From Inquilinus limosus (GTDB taxonomy: Bacteria; Pseudomonadota; Alphaproteobacteria; DSM-16000; Inquilinaceae), in NCBI RefSeq assembly GCF_002195995.1, contig NZ_NHON01000051.1, positions 2,855 through 44,420 on the forward strand: DNA of 41,566 bases. The letters run 5' to 3'. The notes beneath the pieces are model-generated. The model saw nothing but the letters and a program-made list of their open reading frames with translations, searched no databases and was not told where the DNA came from. Below are positions 8,465 to 16,405 of this stretch, in pieces. The position numbers and the translations under genes were made by a program. The first letter of the stretch is position 1; each line of letters begins with the position of its first letter.

Positions 8465-9673
8465 ATGAAGATCGTCCGCGCCGATGTCATCGTCACCTGC
8501 CCCGGGCGCAACTTCGTCACGCTGAAGCTGGTCACCGATGACGGTGTCCACGGCATCGGCGACGCCACGCTGAACGGGCGCGAGCTGGCCGTGGCCAGCT
8601 ATCTCCGCGATCATGTCTGCCCGCTGCTGGTCGGGCGCGACCCGCACCGCATCGAGGACATCTGGCAGTATCTCTACAAGGGCGCGTATTGGCGCCGCGG
8701 CCCGGTGACGATGAGCGCGATCGCCGCCGTCGACATGGCGCTGTGGGACATCAAGGCCAAGGTCGCCGGGCTGCCGCTGTACCAGCTGCTGGGCGGCGCC
8801 TCGCGCGACGGCGTGATGGTCTACAGCCACGCCACCGGCCGCGACATCCCGGAGACGCTGGACCGCTACGCCGCCTATCAGGAGAAGGGCTTCAAGGCCA
8901 TCCGCGTGCAATGCGGCGTGCCCGGCATGGAGTCGGTCTACGGCGTCAGCAAGGGCGGCGATTCCTATGAGCCGGCGACCAAGGGCTGGCCCGAGGAGCA
9001 GGGCTGGTCGACCGAGAAGTACCTGAATTACGTGCCCAAGCTGTTCGAGGCGGTGCGCGCGAAGTACGGCTTCGACGGCCATCTGCTGCACGACGTGCAT
9101 CACCGGCTGACCCCGATCGAGGCGGCGCGGCTGGGCAAGGCGGTCGAGCCCTATGCCCTGTTCTGGATGGAGGACCCGGTCGCGGCCGAGAACCAGGAGG
9201 CCTACCGCCTGATCCGCCAGCACACCACCACCCCGATCGCGGTCGGCGAGGTGTTCAACAGCATCTGGGACTGCAAGCTGCTGATCGAGGAGCAGCTGAT
9301 CGACTATATCCGGGCGACGCTGACCCATGCCGGCGGCATCACCCATCTGCGCCGGATCGCCGATTTCGCCGCCCTGCACCATGTGCGCACCGGCTGCCAC
9401 GGCCCGTCCGACCTGTCGCCGGCGTGCATGGGCGCGGCCCTGCATTTCGACCTGTGGGTGCCGAATTTCGGCGTCCAGGAGTACATGGGCTACCCCGAGC
9501 CGGCGCTGGAGGTGTTCCCGCACGCCTGGTCGTTCACGGACGGCTACATGCACCCCGGCGAGGCACCCGGCCACGGCGTCGACATCGACGAGAAACTGGC
9601 CGCCCGCTTCCCCTACGACCCGGCCTACCTGCCGGTGGCGCGGCTCGAGGACGGCACCCTGACCAGCTGGTAA
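8465..9673 (+). CDS. manD: D-mannonate dehydratase (enolase superfamily, ManD/RspA type)
   Basis: The 402-residue enzyme converts D-mannonate to 2-keto-3-deoxy-D-gluconate. It is collinear with characterised ManD proteins. The metal ligands are D210, E236 and E262. The catalytic residues are R147 and Y159, with H212 in LLHDVHHR. The N-terminal [11 protein letters not shown] and the conserved QEYMGYP and GHGVDIDE segments also fit. A VAA triplet replaces the CTPA-like loop after E236, so catalytic efficiency could differ: some RspA-type members are slow or act on D-gluconate. The start has a weak GGGAGAA site. It is the first gene of the inducible sugar-acid cluster and is divergent from gntR. 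Confidence 0.93.
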   Translation: MKIVRADVIVTCPGRNFVTLKLVTDDGVHGIGDATLNGRELAVASYLRDHVCPLLVGRDPHRIEDIWQYLYKGAYWRRGPVTMSAIAAVDMALWDIKAKVAGLPLYQLLGGASRDGVMVYSHATGRDIPETLDRYAAYQEKGFKAIRVQCGVPGMESVYGVSKGGDSYEPATKGWPEEQGWSTEKYLNYVPKLFEAVRAKYGFDGHLLHDVHHRLTPIEAARLGKAVEPYALFWMEDPVAAENQEAYRLIRQHTTTPIAVGEVFNSIWDCKLLIEEQLIDYIRATLTHAGGITHLRRIADFAALHHVRTGCHGPSDLSPACMGAALHFDLWVPNFGVQEYMGYPEPALEVFPHAWSFTDGYMHPGEAPGHGVDIDEKLAARFPYDPAYLPVARLEDGTLTSW

Positions 9674-9697
9674 GGCCGTTCTCACTCGTACCCCTCG

Positions 9698-9790
9698 TCG
9701 TCATGGCGAGGAGCGAAGCGACGTGGCCATCCAGAGGCCACTCGCACCGGCCCCTGGATGGCCACGCCCCTGCGGGGCTCGCCATGACGG
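9698..9790. repeat. extragenic palindrome, family C
   Basis: A 93-bp inverted repeat with ends cgtcatggcgag and ctcgccatgacg and inner arms gtggccatcca/tggatggccac. Its design matches family A (an outer gtcat...atgac pair plus an inner 'atcca/tggat' pair), but the bases differ, so it looks like a sister family. It fills the space between manD and the first transporter. Confidence 0.82.
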
Positions 9791-9835
9791 TGATGATGAT
9801 CGAAGAGGCCAAGAGACGGCCCAAGGGAGGAAAGG

Positions 9836-11170
9836 ATGGAAGGGCAGCAGAGCACCACGACGCCCGCGATGATGCGGCGGATCGCGATCGCGTCCTGCAT
9901 CGGCACCACGGTCGAGTGGTACGATTTCTTCATCTACGCCACCGCCTCGGCGCTGGTGTTCAACAAGCTGTTCTTCCCCACCAGCGACCCGCTGGTGGGA
10001 TCGCTGGTCGCGCTCGGCACTTACGCGGCCGGCTTCTTCGCCCGGCCGGTCGGCGGCCTCTTGTTCGGCGCCATCGGCGACCGCTATGGCCGCAAGCAGG
10101 CCCTGGTCATCACCCTCTTGATCGTCGGCATCGCCACCTTCGTCATCGGGCTGATGCCGACCTATAACGAGATCGGCATCTGGGCACCCCTGGCCCTGCT
10201 GTTCATCCGCCTGCTGCACGGCTTCGGCATCGGCGGCGAGCAGGGCAACGCCATCCTGATCATGTGCGAGCACGCGCCGTCGCCCCGCCGCGGCTTCTTC
10301 GGATCGTGGGTGCAGATCGGCGCACCGGCCGGCTTCGTGCTGCCGCTCGGCATCTTCGCGCTGCTGACCTCGACCCTGTCGGAGGAGGCGTTCCTGAGCT
10401 GGGGCTGGCGCATCCCCTTCCTGCTCAGCATCCTCTTGGTCGGCATCGGCCTCTACATCCGGCTGCAGCTGACCGAATCGCCGCTGTTCCTGGAGATGCG
10501 CAAGCGCCGGGCGGAGGATTCGCACCCGCTGGTCGAGGTGGTGCGCACCCAGAAGCGGGAGCTGGTGCTGGGCTGCGGCAGCAAGCTGGCCGAAAGCATC
10601 GCCTTCACCAGCTTCGCCGTGCTGATCGCCGCCTATGCCGCCAGCCGCGGCGTCGACCGGCCGACCATGACCACGGCGATGCTGATCGCCATCCTGATCG
10701 AGCTGGTGACGCTGCCGCTGTTCGGCCTGCTGTCGGACCGGATCGGTCGCAAGCCGGTCTATCTGTTCGGCGCCGCCTGCGTGCTGATCGCAACCTTCCC
10801 GGTCTTCGGCCTGGTCTATGCCCGGATGGACGGGCTGATCTGGCTCGGCCTGGTCGCCGCCCTCGCGCTCGGCCACAGCGCCATGTACGGGCCGCAGGCC
10901 GCCTTCTACTCCGAGCTGTTCCCGACCAAGGTGCGGGCCAGCGGCGTGTCCTTCGTGCAGCAGATCGGCGCCCTGATCGGGTCGGCCGGCACGCTGGCGG
11001 CCGGCTGGCTGCTGGAGATCGGCGACGGCACGCCGTGGTATCTGTGCGCCTATATCGCCCTGGGCTGCGTCATCACCCTGATCTGCGCCGCGAAGCTGCC
11101 CGAGACGGCGCCGCGCCTGTCCCGCCGCGAAGACCTGATCGGCGGCGCGCCCGCCGCCGCCCATTCCTAG
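9836..11170 (+). CDS. MFS transporter, metabolite:H+ symporter (MHS) family
   Basis: A 444-residue, 12-helix inner-membrane permease. The opening CIGTTVEWYDFFIYATAS is the hallmark of the MHS group (ShiA/ProP/KgtP-like), and GAIGDRYGRKQAL is the MFS motif between helices 2 and 3. LLHGFGIGGEQGNA marks helix 4 and GLLSDRIGRKP repeats the motif in the second half. It probably takes up the sugar acid handled by the flanking enzymes, coupled to protons. A GGAGGAAAGG site precedes the ATG. The next gene follows nine bases after the stop, implying one transcript. Confidence 0.9.
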   Translation: MEGQQSTTTPAMMRRIAIASCIGTTVEWYDFFIYATASALVFNKLFFPTSDPLVGSLVALGTYAAGFFARPVGGLLFGAIGDRYGRKQALVITLLIVGIATFVIGLMPTYNEIGIWAPLALLFIRLLHGFGIGGEQGNAILIMCEHAPSPRRGFFGSWVQIGAPAGFVLPLGIFALLTSTLSEEAFLSWGWRIPFLLSILLVGIGLYIRLQLTESPLFLEMRKRRAEDSHPLVEVVRTQKRELVLGCGSKLAESIAFTSFAVLIAAYAASRGVDRPTMTTAMLIAILIELVTLPLFGLLSDRIGRKPVYLFGAACVLIATFPVFGLVYARMDGLIWLGLVAALALGHSAMYGPQAAFYSELFPTKVRASGVSFVQQIGALIGSAGTLAAGWLLEIGDGTPWYLCAYIALGCVITLICAAKLPETAPRLSRREDLIGGAPAAAHS

Positions 11171-11179
11171 GAGACCGCC

Positions 11180-12217
11180 ATGTTCGCCGCCGTGCTGCAC
11201 CAGGCCAAGGATCTGCGGATCGAGGATCGCGAGGCCCCTTCCCTGCAGCCGGGAGAGGTGCTGGTCCGCTTCCGCGCCGGCGGCATCTGCGGCTCCGACC
11301 TCGCCTACTATTCCAAGGGCAAGACCGGCGACTTCCACCTGCGCGAGCCGCTGATCCTGGGCCATGAGATGGCCGGCGAGGTGGCCGAGCTGGCGCCGGA
11401 TGTCGAGGGCCTGGCGGTCGGCCAGCCGGTCGCGGTCAATCCCAGCCGGTCCTGCGGCCGCTGCGAGTACTGCATGGCGGGGCTGGAGAACCAGTGCCTG
11501 AACATGCGCTTCCTGGGCAGCGCCTCGATCTTCCCGCACATGCAGGGCGCCTTCCGTGAGTACATCGCCGTGCCGGCGCGGCAATGCGTGCCGGTGCCGG
11601 AGCATGTCAGCTTCGCCGAGGCGTCGATGGCGGAGCCGCTGGCGGTGTCGCTGCACGCCGTGCGCCGCGCCGGCCCGCTTCTGGGCGAAGAGGTGCTGAT
11701 CGTCGGCTGCGGCCCGATCGGTGCCCTGGTGCTGCTGGTGGCGCGCCAGGCCGGCGCCCGCCGCATCACCGTGGTCGACCTGGCCGAGAAGGCACGGGCC
11801 ATGGCGCTGGGCCTCGGCGCCGACGAGGCGGTCGATGCGAAGGACGAGGACCGGATCGTGGCCTGGAGCCGAAACCGCGGCCGCTTCGGCGTGGTGATCG
11901 AGGCGTCGGGCGCCCCGGCCGGCCTCGACACCGCGCTGCGCGCCGCCCGCGCCCGCGGCCGCGTCGTCCAGCTCGGCAACCTGCCGGCCGGGCAGTCGCC
12001 GGTCTCGGCCAATCTCGTCATGTCGAAGGAGCTGGAATACCGCGGCTCCTTCCGCTTCGCCGAGGAATACGCCCTGGCGGTCGAGATGATCGCCGGGAAG
12101 CGGATCGACCTGGCGCCGCTGATGACCCACCGCTTCCCGGTCCGCGACGCCGACCAGGCCTTCCAGGTCGCCCTCGACCGCAACCAGTCCATGAAGGTCC
12201 ATCTGCTGGATCTTTAG
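11180..12217 (+). CDS. zinc-dependent L-idonate/L-gulonate 5-dehydrogenase-like enzyme (RspB-like)
   Basis: A 345-residue medium-chain dehydrogenase. The catalytic zinc ligands are C37 and H62-E63 (GHEMAGE). The structural zinc cysteines are C92, C95, C98 and C106. The NAD(P) site is GCGPIGAL. Overall it resembles L-idonate 5-dehydrogenase and RspB. Next to a ManD/RspA protein it suggests an rspAB-like pathway in which a 5-keto sugar acid (for example D-fructuronate from L-gulonate) is formed upstream of mannonate. The reductase from fructuronate to mannonate is not in the window. Its stop codon lies inside the left arm of the hairpin at 12214-12359. Confidence 0.87.
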   Translation: MFAAVLHQAKDLRIEDREAPSLQPGEVLVRFRAGGICGSDLAYYSKGKTGDFHLREPLILGHEMAGEVAELAPDVEGLAVGQPVAVNPSRSCGRCEYCMAGLENQCLNMRFLGSASIFPHMQGAFREYIAVPARQCVPVPEHVSFAEASMAEPLAVSLHAVRRAGPLLGEEVLIVGCGPIGALVLLVARQAGARRITVVDLAEKARAMALGLGADEAVDAKDEDRIVAWSRNRGRFGVVIEASGAPAGLDTALRAARARGRVVQLGNLPAGQSPVSANLVMSKELEYRGSFRFAEEYALAVEMIAGKRIDLAPLMTHRFPVRDADQAFQVALDRNQSMKVHLLDL

Positions 12218-12359
12218 AGACCTTCCGGAATGCTACTGGCGCGGCCGTCTGACGGCGGTTTCTCCGCTTCCGGTGCTCACGGACTTAACGTCCGCTGCGC
12301 TCCGGTTCTCGAAACCACCGCCAGCCGACTCACGCCAGCGCATTCCAGAAGGTCTCTAA
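12214..12359. repeat. long imperfect inverted repeat with nested hairpin
   Basis: The arms 12214-12241 and 12333-12359 match over about 26 of 28 positions (ttagagaccttc, ggaatgc and ctggcg blocks). Inner segments ggcggtttc and gaaaccaccgcc pair further, and the apex holds cggac-ttaac-gtccg. The whole intergenic space is thus one foldback. The left arm contains the stop codon of the dehydrogenase. It may act as a terminator or RNA-stability element between the dehydrogenase and the second transporter, or be a small inserted palindromic element. No other copy is seen in this window. Confidence 0.75.
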
Positions 12360-12390
12360 GCTGCCCCCATCCCGCAAACGGGAGTAAGTA

Positions 12391-13677
12391 ATGTTCAGAA
12401 GCATCCGCTGGCTGATCGTCGGCCTGCTCTTCATCGCCGGCGTGATCAACTATCTCGACCGGTCGGCCCTCTCGATCGCCGCCCCGCTGATCCAGAAGGA
12501 TCTGGAGCTGGACCACGCCCAGATGGGCGTGATCTTCAGCAGCTTCTTCGCCGGTTACGCCATCTTCAACTTCATCGGCGGCTGGCTGTCAGACCGGATC
12601 GGGCCGAAGACGGTGTTCACCGGCGCCATGGGGATGTGGTCGCTGTTCTGCGGCCTGACCGCGGCGGCCACCGGCTTCGTCTCGATGATCGTGCTGCGCG
12701 TGCTGTTCGGCGTCGGCGAAGGGCCGCTCAGCTCGACCATGAGCAAGACGGTCAGCAACTGGTTCCCGCGGCGCGAGGCGGCGACGGCGATCGGCATCGT
12801 CAATTGCGGCACGCCGCTGGGCGGCGCCGTGGCCGGCCCGATCGTCGGCTACCTGGCGCTGGCCTTCGGCTGGCGCCTGGCCTTCGTCATCATCATGCTG
12901 CTGGGCTTCGTCTGGCTGGTGTTCTGGGTGCGGATGTCGGCCGACAAGCCGGCCCAGCACCCGCGCATCACCGACGCCGAGCTGCGGCTGATCGAGGAGG
13001 GCCAGACCCAGGCCGACACCGCGGCACAGCTGCCGGCCCACGGCCTGGGCTTCTACCTGCGCCAGCCGGTCGTGCTGGCCACCGCCTTCGCCTTCTTCAC
13101 CTACAACTACGTGCTGTTCTTCTTCCTGACCTGGTTCCCGAGCTACCTGACCGAGGTGCACAAGCTCAGCATCAAGGATATGAGCCTGGCGACGGTGGTG
13201 CCCTGGCTGCTCGGCTTCGTCGGCCTGGCGCTGGGCGGCTTCCTGTCCGACCGGCTGTTCCGCATGACCGGCCGGGCGCTGTTCTCGCGCAAGCTGGTGC
13301 TGATCGGCGGGCTGGGCCTCGCCGCGGTCGGCGTCGCCCTGGCCGGCGACGTGTCCGACGTGGTCAGCGCGGTGGCGCTGATGTCGGTGTCGATCTTCGG
13401 CCTGTACCTGACTGGCGCGATCTATTGGGCGGTGATCCAGGACGTGGTGCGCGGCGAGAATGTCGGCGGCGTCGGCGGCTTCATCCACTTCCTGGCCAAT
13501 CTCGCCGGCATCATCGGCCCCTCGGTGACCGGCTTCATCATCCAGGCCACCGGCGGCGTCTACACCAGCGCCTTCGTGCTGGCCGGCGGCTTGGCCGTGC
13601 TGGGCGCCCTGGCCTCGCTGATCTTCATCCGCGAGCCGCGCGGCGCCGGCGGAATCGCGGCGCAGGGGGCCCGGTAA
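12391..13677 (+). CDS. MFS transporter, anion:cation symporter (ACS) family, sugar-acid type
   Basis: A 428-residue, 12-helix permease. The start INYLDRSALSIAAP is typical of ExuT/GudP/DgoT-like sugar-acid carriers, and GGWLSDRIGPK is the helix 2-3 motif. ETxx-like GVGEGPLSS lies in helix 4. It probably imports a hexuronate or aldonate by proton symport. It is a second, unrelated transporter in the same cluster as the MHS permease, so two related acids may be taken up. GGGAG lies eight bases before the ATG. The 173-base leader is occupied by the long hairpin. Confidence 0.9.
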   Translation: MFRSIRWLIVGLLFIAGVINYLDRSALSIAAPLIQKDLELDHAQMGVIFSSFFAGYAIFNFIGGWLSDRIGPKTVFTGAMGMWSLFCGLTAAATGFVSMIVLRVLFGVGEGPLSSTMSKTVSNWFPRREAATAIGIVNCGTPLGGAVAGPIVGYLALAFGWRLAFVIIMLLGFVWLVFWVRMSADKPAQHPRITDAELRLIEEGQTQADTAAQLPAHGLGFYLRQPVVLATAFAFFTYNYVLFFFLTWFPSYLTEVHKLSIKDMSLATVVPWLLGFVGLALGGFLSDRLFRMTGRALFSRKLVLIGGLGLAAVGVALAGDVSDVVSAVALMSVSIFGLYLTGAIYWAVIQDVVRGENVGGVGGFIHFLANLAGIIGPSVTGFIIQATGGVYTSAFVLAGGLAVLGALASLIFIREPRGAGGIAAQGAR

Positions 13678-13770
13678 GGTCGCCATCCTTCGACCGGGAC
13701 CGAAGCGACTCCGCCCCTCGGCTGAAGCCAGGCCGCTATCATGGCGGCCACTCCAGCCGAGGGGCCGATC

Positions 13771-14904
13771 ATGCAGCCGCCGAGCGATCCCGTCGCCGCC
13801 GTCACCCATCCCGATCCCTACCCCTACTACGCCTCGCTGCTGCGGCGCCCCTTCCACCGCGACGGGGCCCTTGGCCTCTGGATCGCCGCCCAGGCCGAGG
13901 ACGCTGTGGCAGTGCTGACCAGCCCCGCCTGCCGGGTCCGGCCGCCGGCCGAGCCGGTGCCGCCGCCGCTGCGGGGCGGCGCCGTCGGCGACCTGTTCGG
14001 CCGGCTGGTGCGGATGACCGACGGCGACGCCCAGGCCCGGGCCAAGCGGGCGGTGGCCGCCGCGCTGGATGTTCCCGCTGACATCGTGGCGGCCGAGGCC
14101 CGGCGCCAGGCCACGGCGCTGGCCGCCGGCGGCATCCGCCTCGACGACCTGATGCCGGCCCTGCCGATGCATGCCGTCGGCGCCCTGCTCGGCTTCGCCC
14201 CGGACCGGCTGCCCGAGGTCGCGGAGCGGATGCGCGACATCGTCGCCGCCATCGCCCCCGGCGCCGCGCCCGAGGCGATCGGCCGGGGCCACGAGGCGGC
14301 TGCCCGGATGGTCTCCCTGACCGAGGATCTGCTGGAAGCCGGCGGAGACGGCCTGGCCCGGCGCCTGCGCGACGCGGCGGAGCGGGAGGGCGGCATCGAT
14401 CCGGCGGTGGTCACCGCCAATGCCGTAGGCTTCCTGTTCCAGGCCCGCGACGCCGGGGCCGGGCTGCTCGGCAACGCCGTCGCCGCCCTCGGCGCCCGGC
14501 CGGAGCTGCGCCGCGCCGTGGCGGCCGACCGTGGACTGCTGCCGGGGCTGGTGCAGGAGGTGCTGCGCTGCGACCCGCCGGCCCAGAACACCCGCCGCTT
14601 CGTCGCCGAGGACACCGAGGTCGCCGGCCAGGCGCTGCACGCGGGCGACGCGGTGCTGGTCGTCATCGCCGCCGCCAACCGCGACCCGGCGCTGAACCGC
14701 GATCCGGACCGTTTCGATCCCGCCCGGACCGACCGCCGGCGGCTGACCTTCGGCCACGGCCGCCACGCCTGCCCCGGCGCCGACATCGCCGCCGCCATCG
14801 CCACGGCCGGCCTCGACGCCCTGCTCGACCGGCTCACGGCCTGGCCCGAGCGGCCGGTGGGCTACAAGCCGTCGCCGAACATCAGGATGCCACGGTTCGC
14901 GTGA
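13771..14904 (+). CDS. cytochrome P450
   Basis: A 377-residue soluble P450 that should bind heme-thiolate. The heme motif FGHGRHACPG holds the ligand Cys334. The K-helix ExxR appears as EVLR. AANRDP and the PERF-like DRFDPAR segment are also present. The I-helix is unusual: around Asp227 it reads FQARDAGAG, so the acid is kept but the oxygen-handling threonine is replaced by Ala/Gly. Substrate and redox partner are unknown; no ferredoxin gene is adjacent. The ATG at 13771 is favoured by GAGGGG seven bases upstream. An in-frame ATG at 13741 would add ten residues. Confidence 0.88.
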   Translation: MQPPSDPVAAVTHPDPYPYYASLLRRPFHRDGALGLWIAAQAEDAVAVLTSPACRVRPPAEPVPPPLRGGAVGDLFGRLVRMTDGDAQARAKRAVAAALDVPADIVAAEARRQATALAAGGIRLDDLMPALPMHAVGALLGFAPDRLPEVAERMRDIVAAIAPGAAPEAIGRGHEAAARMVSLTEDLLEAGGDGLARRLRDAAEREGGIDPAVVTANAVGFLFQARDAGAGLLGNAVAALGARPELRRAVAADRGLLPGLVQEVLRCDPPAQNTRRFVAEDTEVAGQALHAGDAVLVVIAAANRDPALNRDPDRFDPARTDRRRLTFGHGRHACPGADIAAAIATAGLDALLDRLTAWPERPVGYKPSPNIRMPRFA

Positions 14905-14922
14905 GTCCCGCCCACACTCCTT

Positions 14923-15016
14923 ATTGTCATCCTCGGGCTTGACCCGAGGATCCAGGGGCTTTCAAGGGCTGCTCTCGGTGGCCCCTGGATTGCCGGGTCA
15001 AGCCCGGCAATGACAA
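14923..15016. repeat. extragenic palindrome, family B, copy 2 (inverted)
   Basis: It runs attgtcatcctcgggc ... cccggcaatgaca and is the reverse complement of the layout at 7067-7160, including the gctctcggtggcccc core. The 516-base gap between P450 and LysR genes holds this element, a half-copy at 15069-15086, a 53-codon gene and a family A element. Confidence 0.87.
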
Positions 15017-15068
15017 GAGAAGTTTAACCTGGAGCCTTGATCTACAACCCGAAAAGCTCAGCCGGACA

Positions 15069-15086
15069 CCAAGCCCGGGCATGACA
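15069..15086. repeat. half-copy of family B palindrome
   Basis: The segment ccaagcccgggcatgaca matches only the right terminal block of family B. The left half is missing. It looks like the residue of a deleted element. Confidence 0.55.
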
Positions 15087-15097
15087 ATTAACAGCAA

Positions 15098-15259
15098 TCA
15101 ATATCTGCGCGTGGCCAGTTCCGCCGCCTTCGCCGCCAGAATCCTATCAAGCTCGGCCTCGCGGACCTCGCCACCCTCGGCAATCGAACGGTCGAGTGTT
15201 TCCTGCAGCGCTCGGAGCTTCGCCTCGTGCCCTTCTGCCTGACGATCGCCACCGGTCAT
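15098..15259 (-). CDS. small ParD-like antitoxin fragment (orphan)
   Basis: A 53-codon frame (MTGGDRQAEGHEAK...) with a strong GGAGG site seven bases before its ATG. The region around ALQETLDRSIAEGG and AELDRILAAKAAELA resembles the C-terminal, toxin-binding half of ParD-family antitoxins. The N-terminal ribbon-helix-helix DNA-binding half is absent and no toxin frame follows it. An earlier ATG at 15274 is in frame but has a poorer site. It may be a remnant, a stand-alone antitoxin, or an unrelated small helical protein. Confidence 0.5.
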   Translation of the reverse strand: MTGGDRQAEGHEAKLRALQETLDRSIAEGGEVREAELDRILAAKAAELATRRY

Positions 15260-15304
15260 AAGAATGTCCTCCATGCTGCAGAACCTTTGAAGACACCACC
15301 CCTG

Positions 15305-15392
15305 CCGTCATTGCGAGGAGGCGAAGCCGACGAAGCAATCCAGGGGCCACGCCAAACGGCCCTGGATTGCTTCGCTGCGCTCGCAATGACGG
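15305..15392. repeat. extragenic palindrome, family A, copy 2
   Basis: An 88-bp copy with ends ccgtcattgcgagg and tcgcaatgacgg. Compared with 3081-3167 it is in the reverse orientation: gaggcgaagccgacg lies left here and right there. It lies 3' of the LysR gene and 5' of the small antitoxin-like gene. Confidence 0.87.
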
Positions 15393-15420
15393 TGGGGAAC
15401 CGCGTCGTAGCGGCCGTAGT

Positions 15421-16305
15421 CTACCCGAACGCCTCGACCACCGCGTCGATGAAGCTGCGCAGCTTCGGCGTCGGCCGGCGGTCCGGCGCGAACAGGATGT
15501 GCATCGGCCGCGACGGCGCCTCATAGCCCGGCAGCACCCGCACCAGCCGCCCGGCGGCGATGTCGTCACGCAGCAGACCTTCCGGCTGCAGGATGATGCC
15601 CAACCCCTCCAGCGCCGCGCTGCGCAGCGCCTGGCCGCTGTTGACCGAGGCACGGCCGGCGACGCGGACCGCGTGCTCGCGCCCCTCGGCATCCGTGAAC
15701 TGCCACAGGTCGCGCGGCTCCCAATGGGCGAAGCCGAGGCACTCGTGGGCCACCAGATCCTGGGGCCGCGCCGGCGCGCCGCGCTCGGCCAGATAGGCGG
15801 GCGCGGCGCAGGCGACCAGGCGGTAGGGCCGCAGCCGGCGGGCGATCAGGCTGGAATCGGGCAGCGGCGCGATCCGGATCACCGCCTCGTACCCCTCCTC
15901 CACCAGGTCGACGATGCGGTCGCTCAACGTCAGCTCGATGCCGACCTCCGGATGGGCGCGGAGATAGCGCGCCACCATCGGCATCAGCTCATGCGCGCCG
16001 AAGGTGACCGGCGCATTGACCCGCAGCCGGCCGCGCGGCACGGCGCGCAGATCCTCGGCCAGCGCCTCCGCCGCCTCGGCCTCGGCCAGGACGTTGCGGC
16101 AGCGCTCGTAGAAGGCGCGGCCGACCTCGGTCAGGCTCTGCCGCCGCGTGGTGCGGGCCAGCAGCCGGGCGCCGAGGCGATCCTCCAGGAAGCGCACATG
16201 CTTGCCCACCATCGGCGCCGACAGGCCCAGCGCCTCGGCCGCGGCGGCGAAGGACCCCGCTTCGACGGCCCGGACGAACACGGCCATGCTGGTCAGGCGG
16301 TCCAT
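15421..16305 (-). CDS. LysR-family transcriptional regulator
   Basis: A 294-residue LTTR of the AaeR/DmlR-like group. The N-terminal helix-turn-helix is in AVEAGSFAAAAEALGLSAP, with the typical LEDRLGARLLARTTR wing. The effector domain spans about 90-294, with VNAPVTFGAHELMP at its start. It probably controls the divergent quinone-oxidoreductase-like gene 100 bases away, as is usual for LysR regulators. The frame is open further upstream, but the ATG at 16305 gives the canonical LTTR N-terminus (MDRLTSMAVFVR). Confidence 0.93.
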   Translation of the reverse strand: MDRLTSMAVFVRAVEAGSFAAAAEALGLSAPMVGKHVRFLEDRLGARLLARTTRRQSLTEVGRAFYERCRNVLAEAEAAEALAEDLRAVPRGRLRVNAPVTFGAHELMPMVARYLRAHPEVGIELTLSDRIVDLVEEGYEAVIRIAPLPDSSLIARRLRPYRLVACAAPAYLAERGAPARPQDLVAHECLGFAHWEPRDLWQFTDAEGREHAVRVAGRASVNSGQALRSAALEGLGIILQPEGLLRDDIAAGRLVRVLPGYEAPSRPMHILFAPDRRPTPKLRSFIDAVVEAFG

Positions 16306-16405
16306 GATTGAAAACCCATGGTTTCGACTGTCGCGACGGAATCGGCATTTATCACGAATCCGGAAGCAATCATATCGGAGGGCGTCCCCATCACAGGAGC
16401 CCGAC

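Noticed and set aside
9701-12202. An 833-codon minus-strand frame across two sugar-acid genes
   Set aside because: It is antisense to recognised MFS and dehydrogenase genes and consists of low-complexity His/Gln/Arg runs.
16306-16405. Imperfect palindrome ttgaaaacccatggtttcga at 16308-16327 as a LysR site
   Set aside because: Only six of ten positions pair and it abuts the regulator start; too weak to call.
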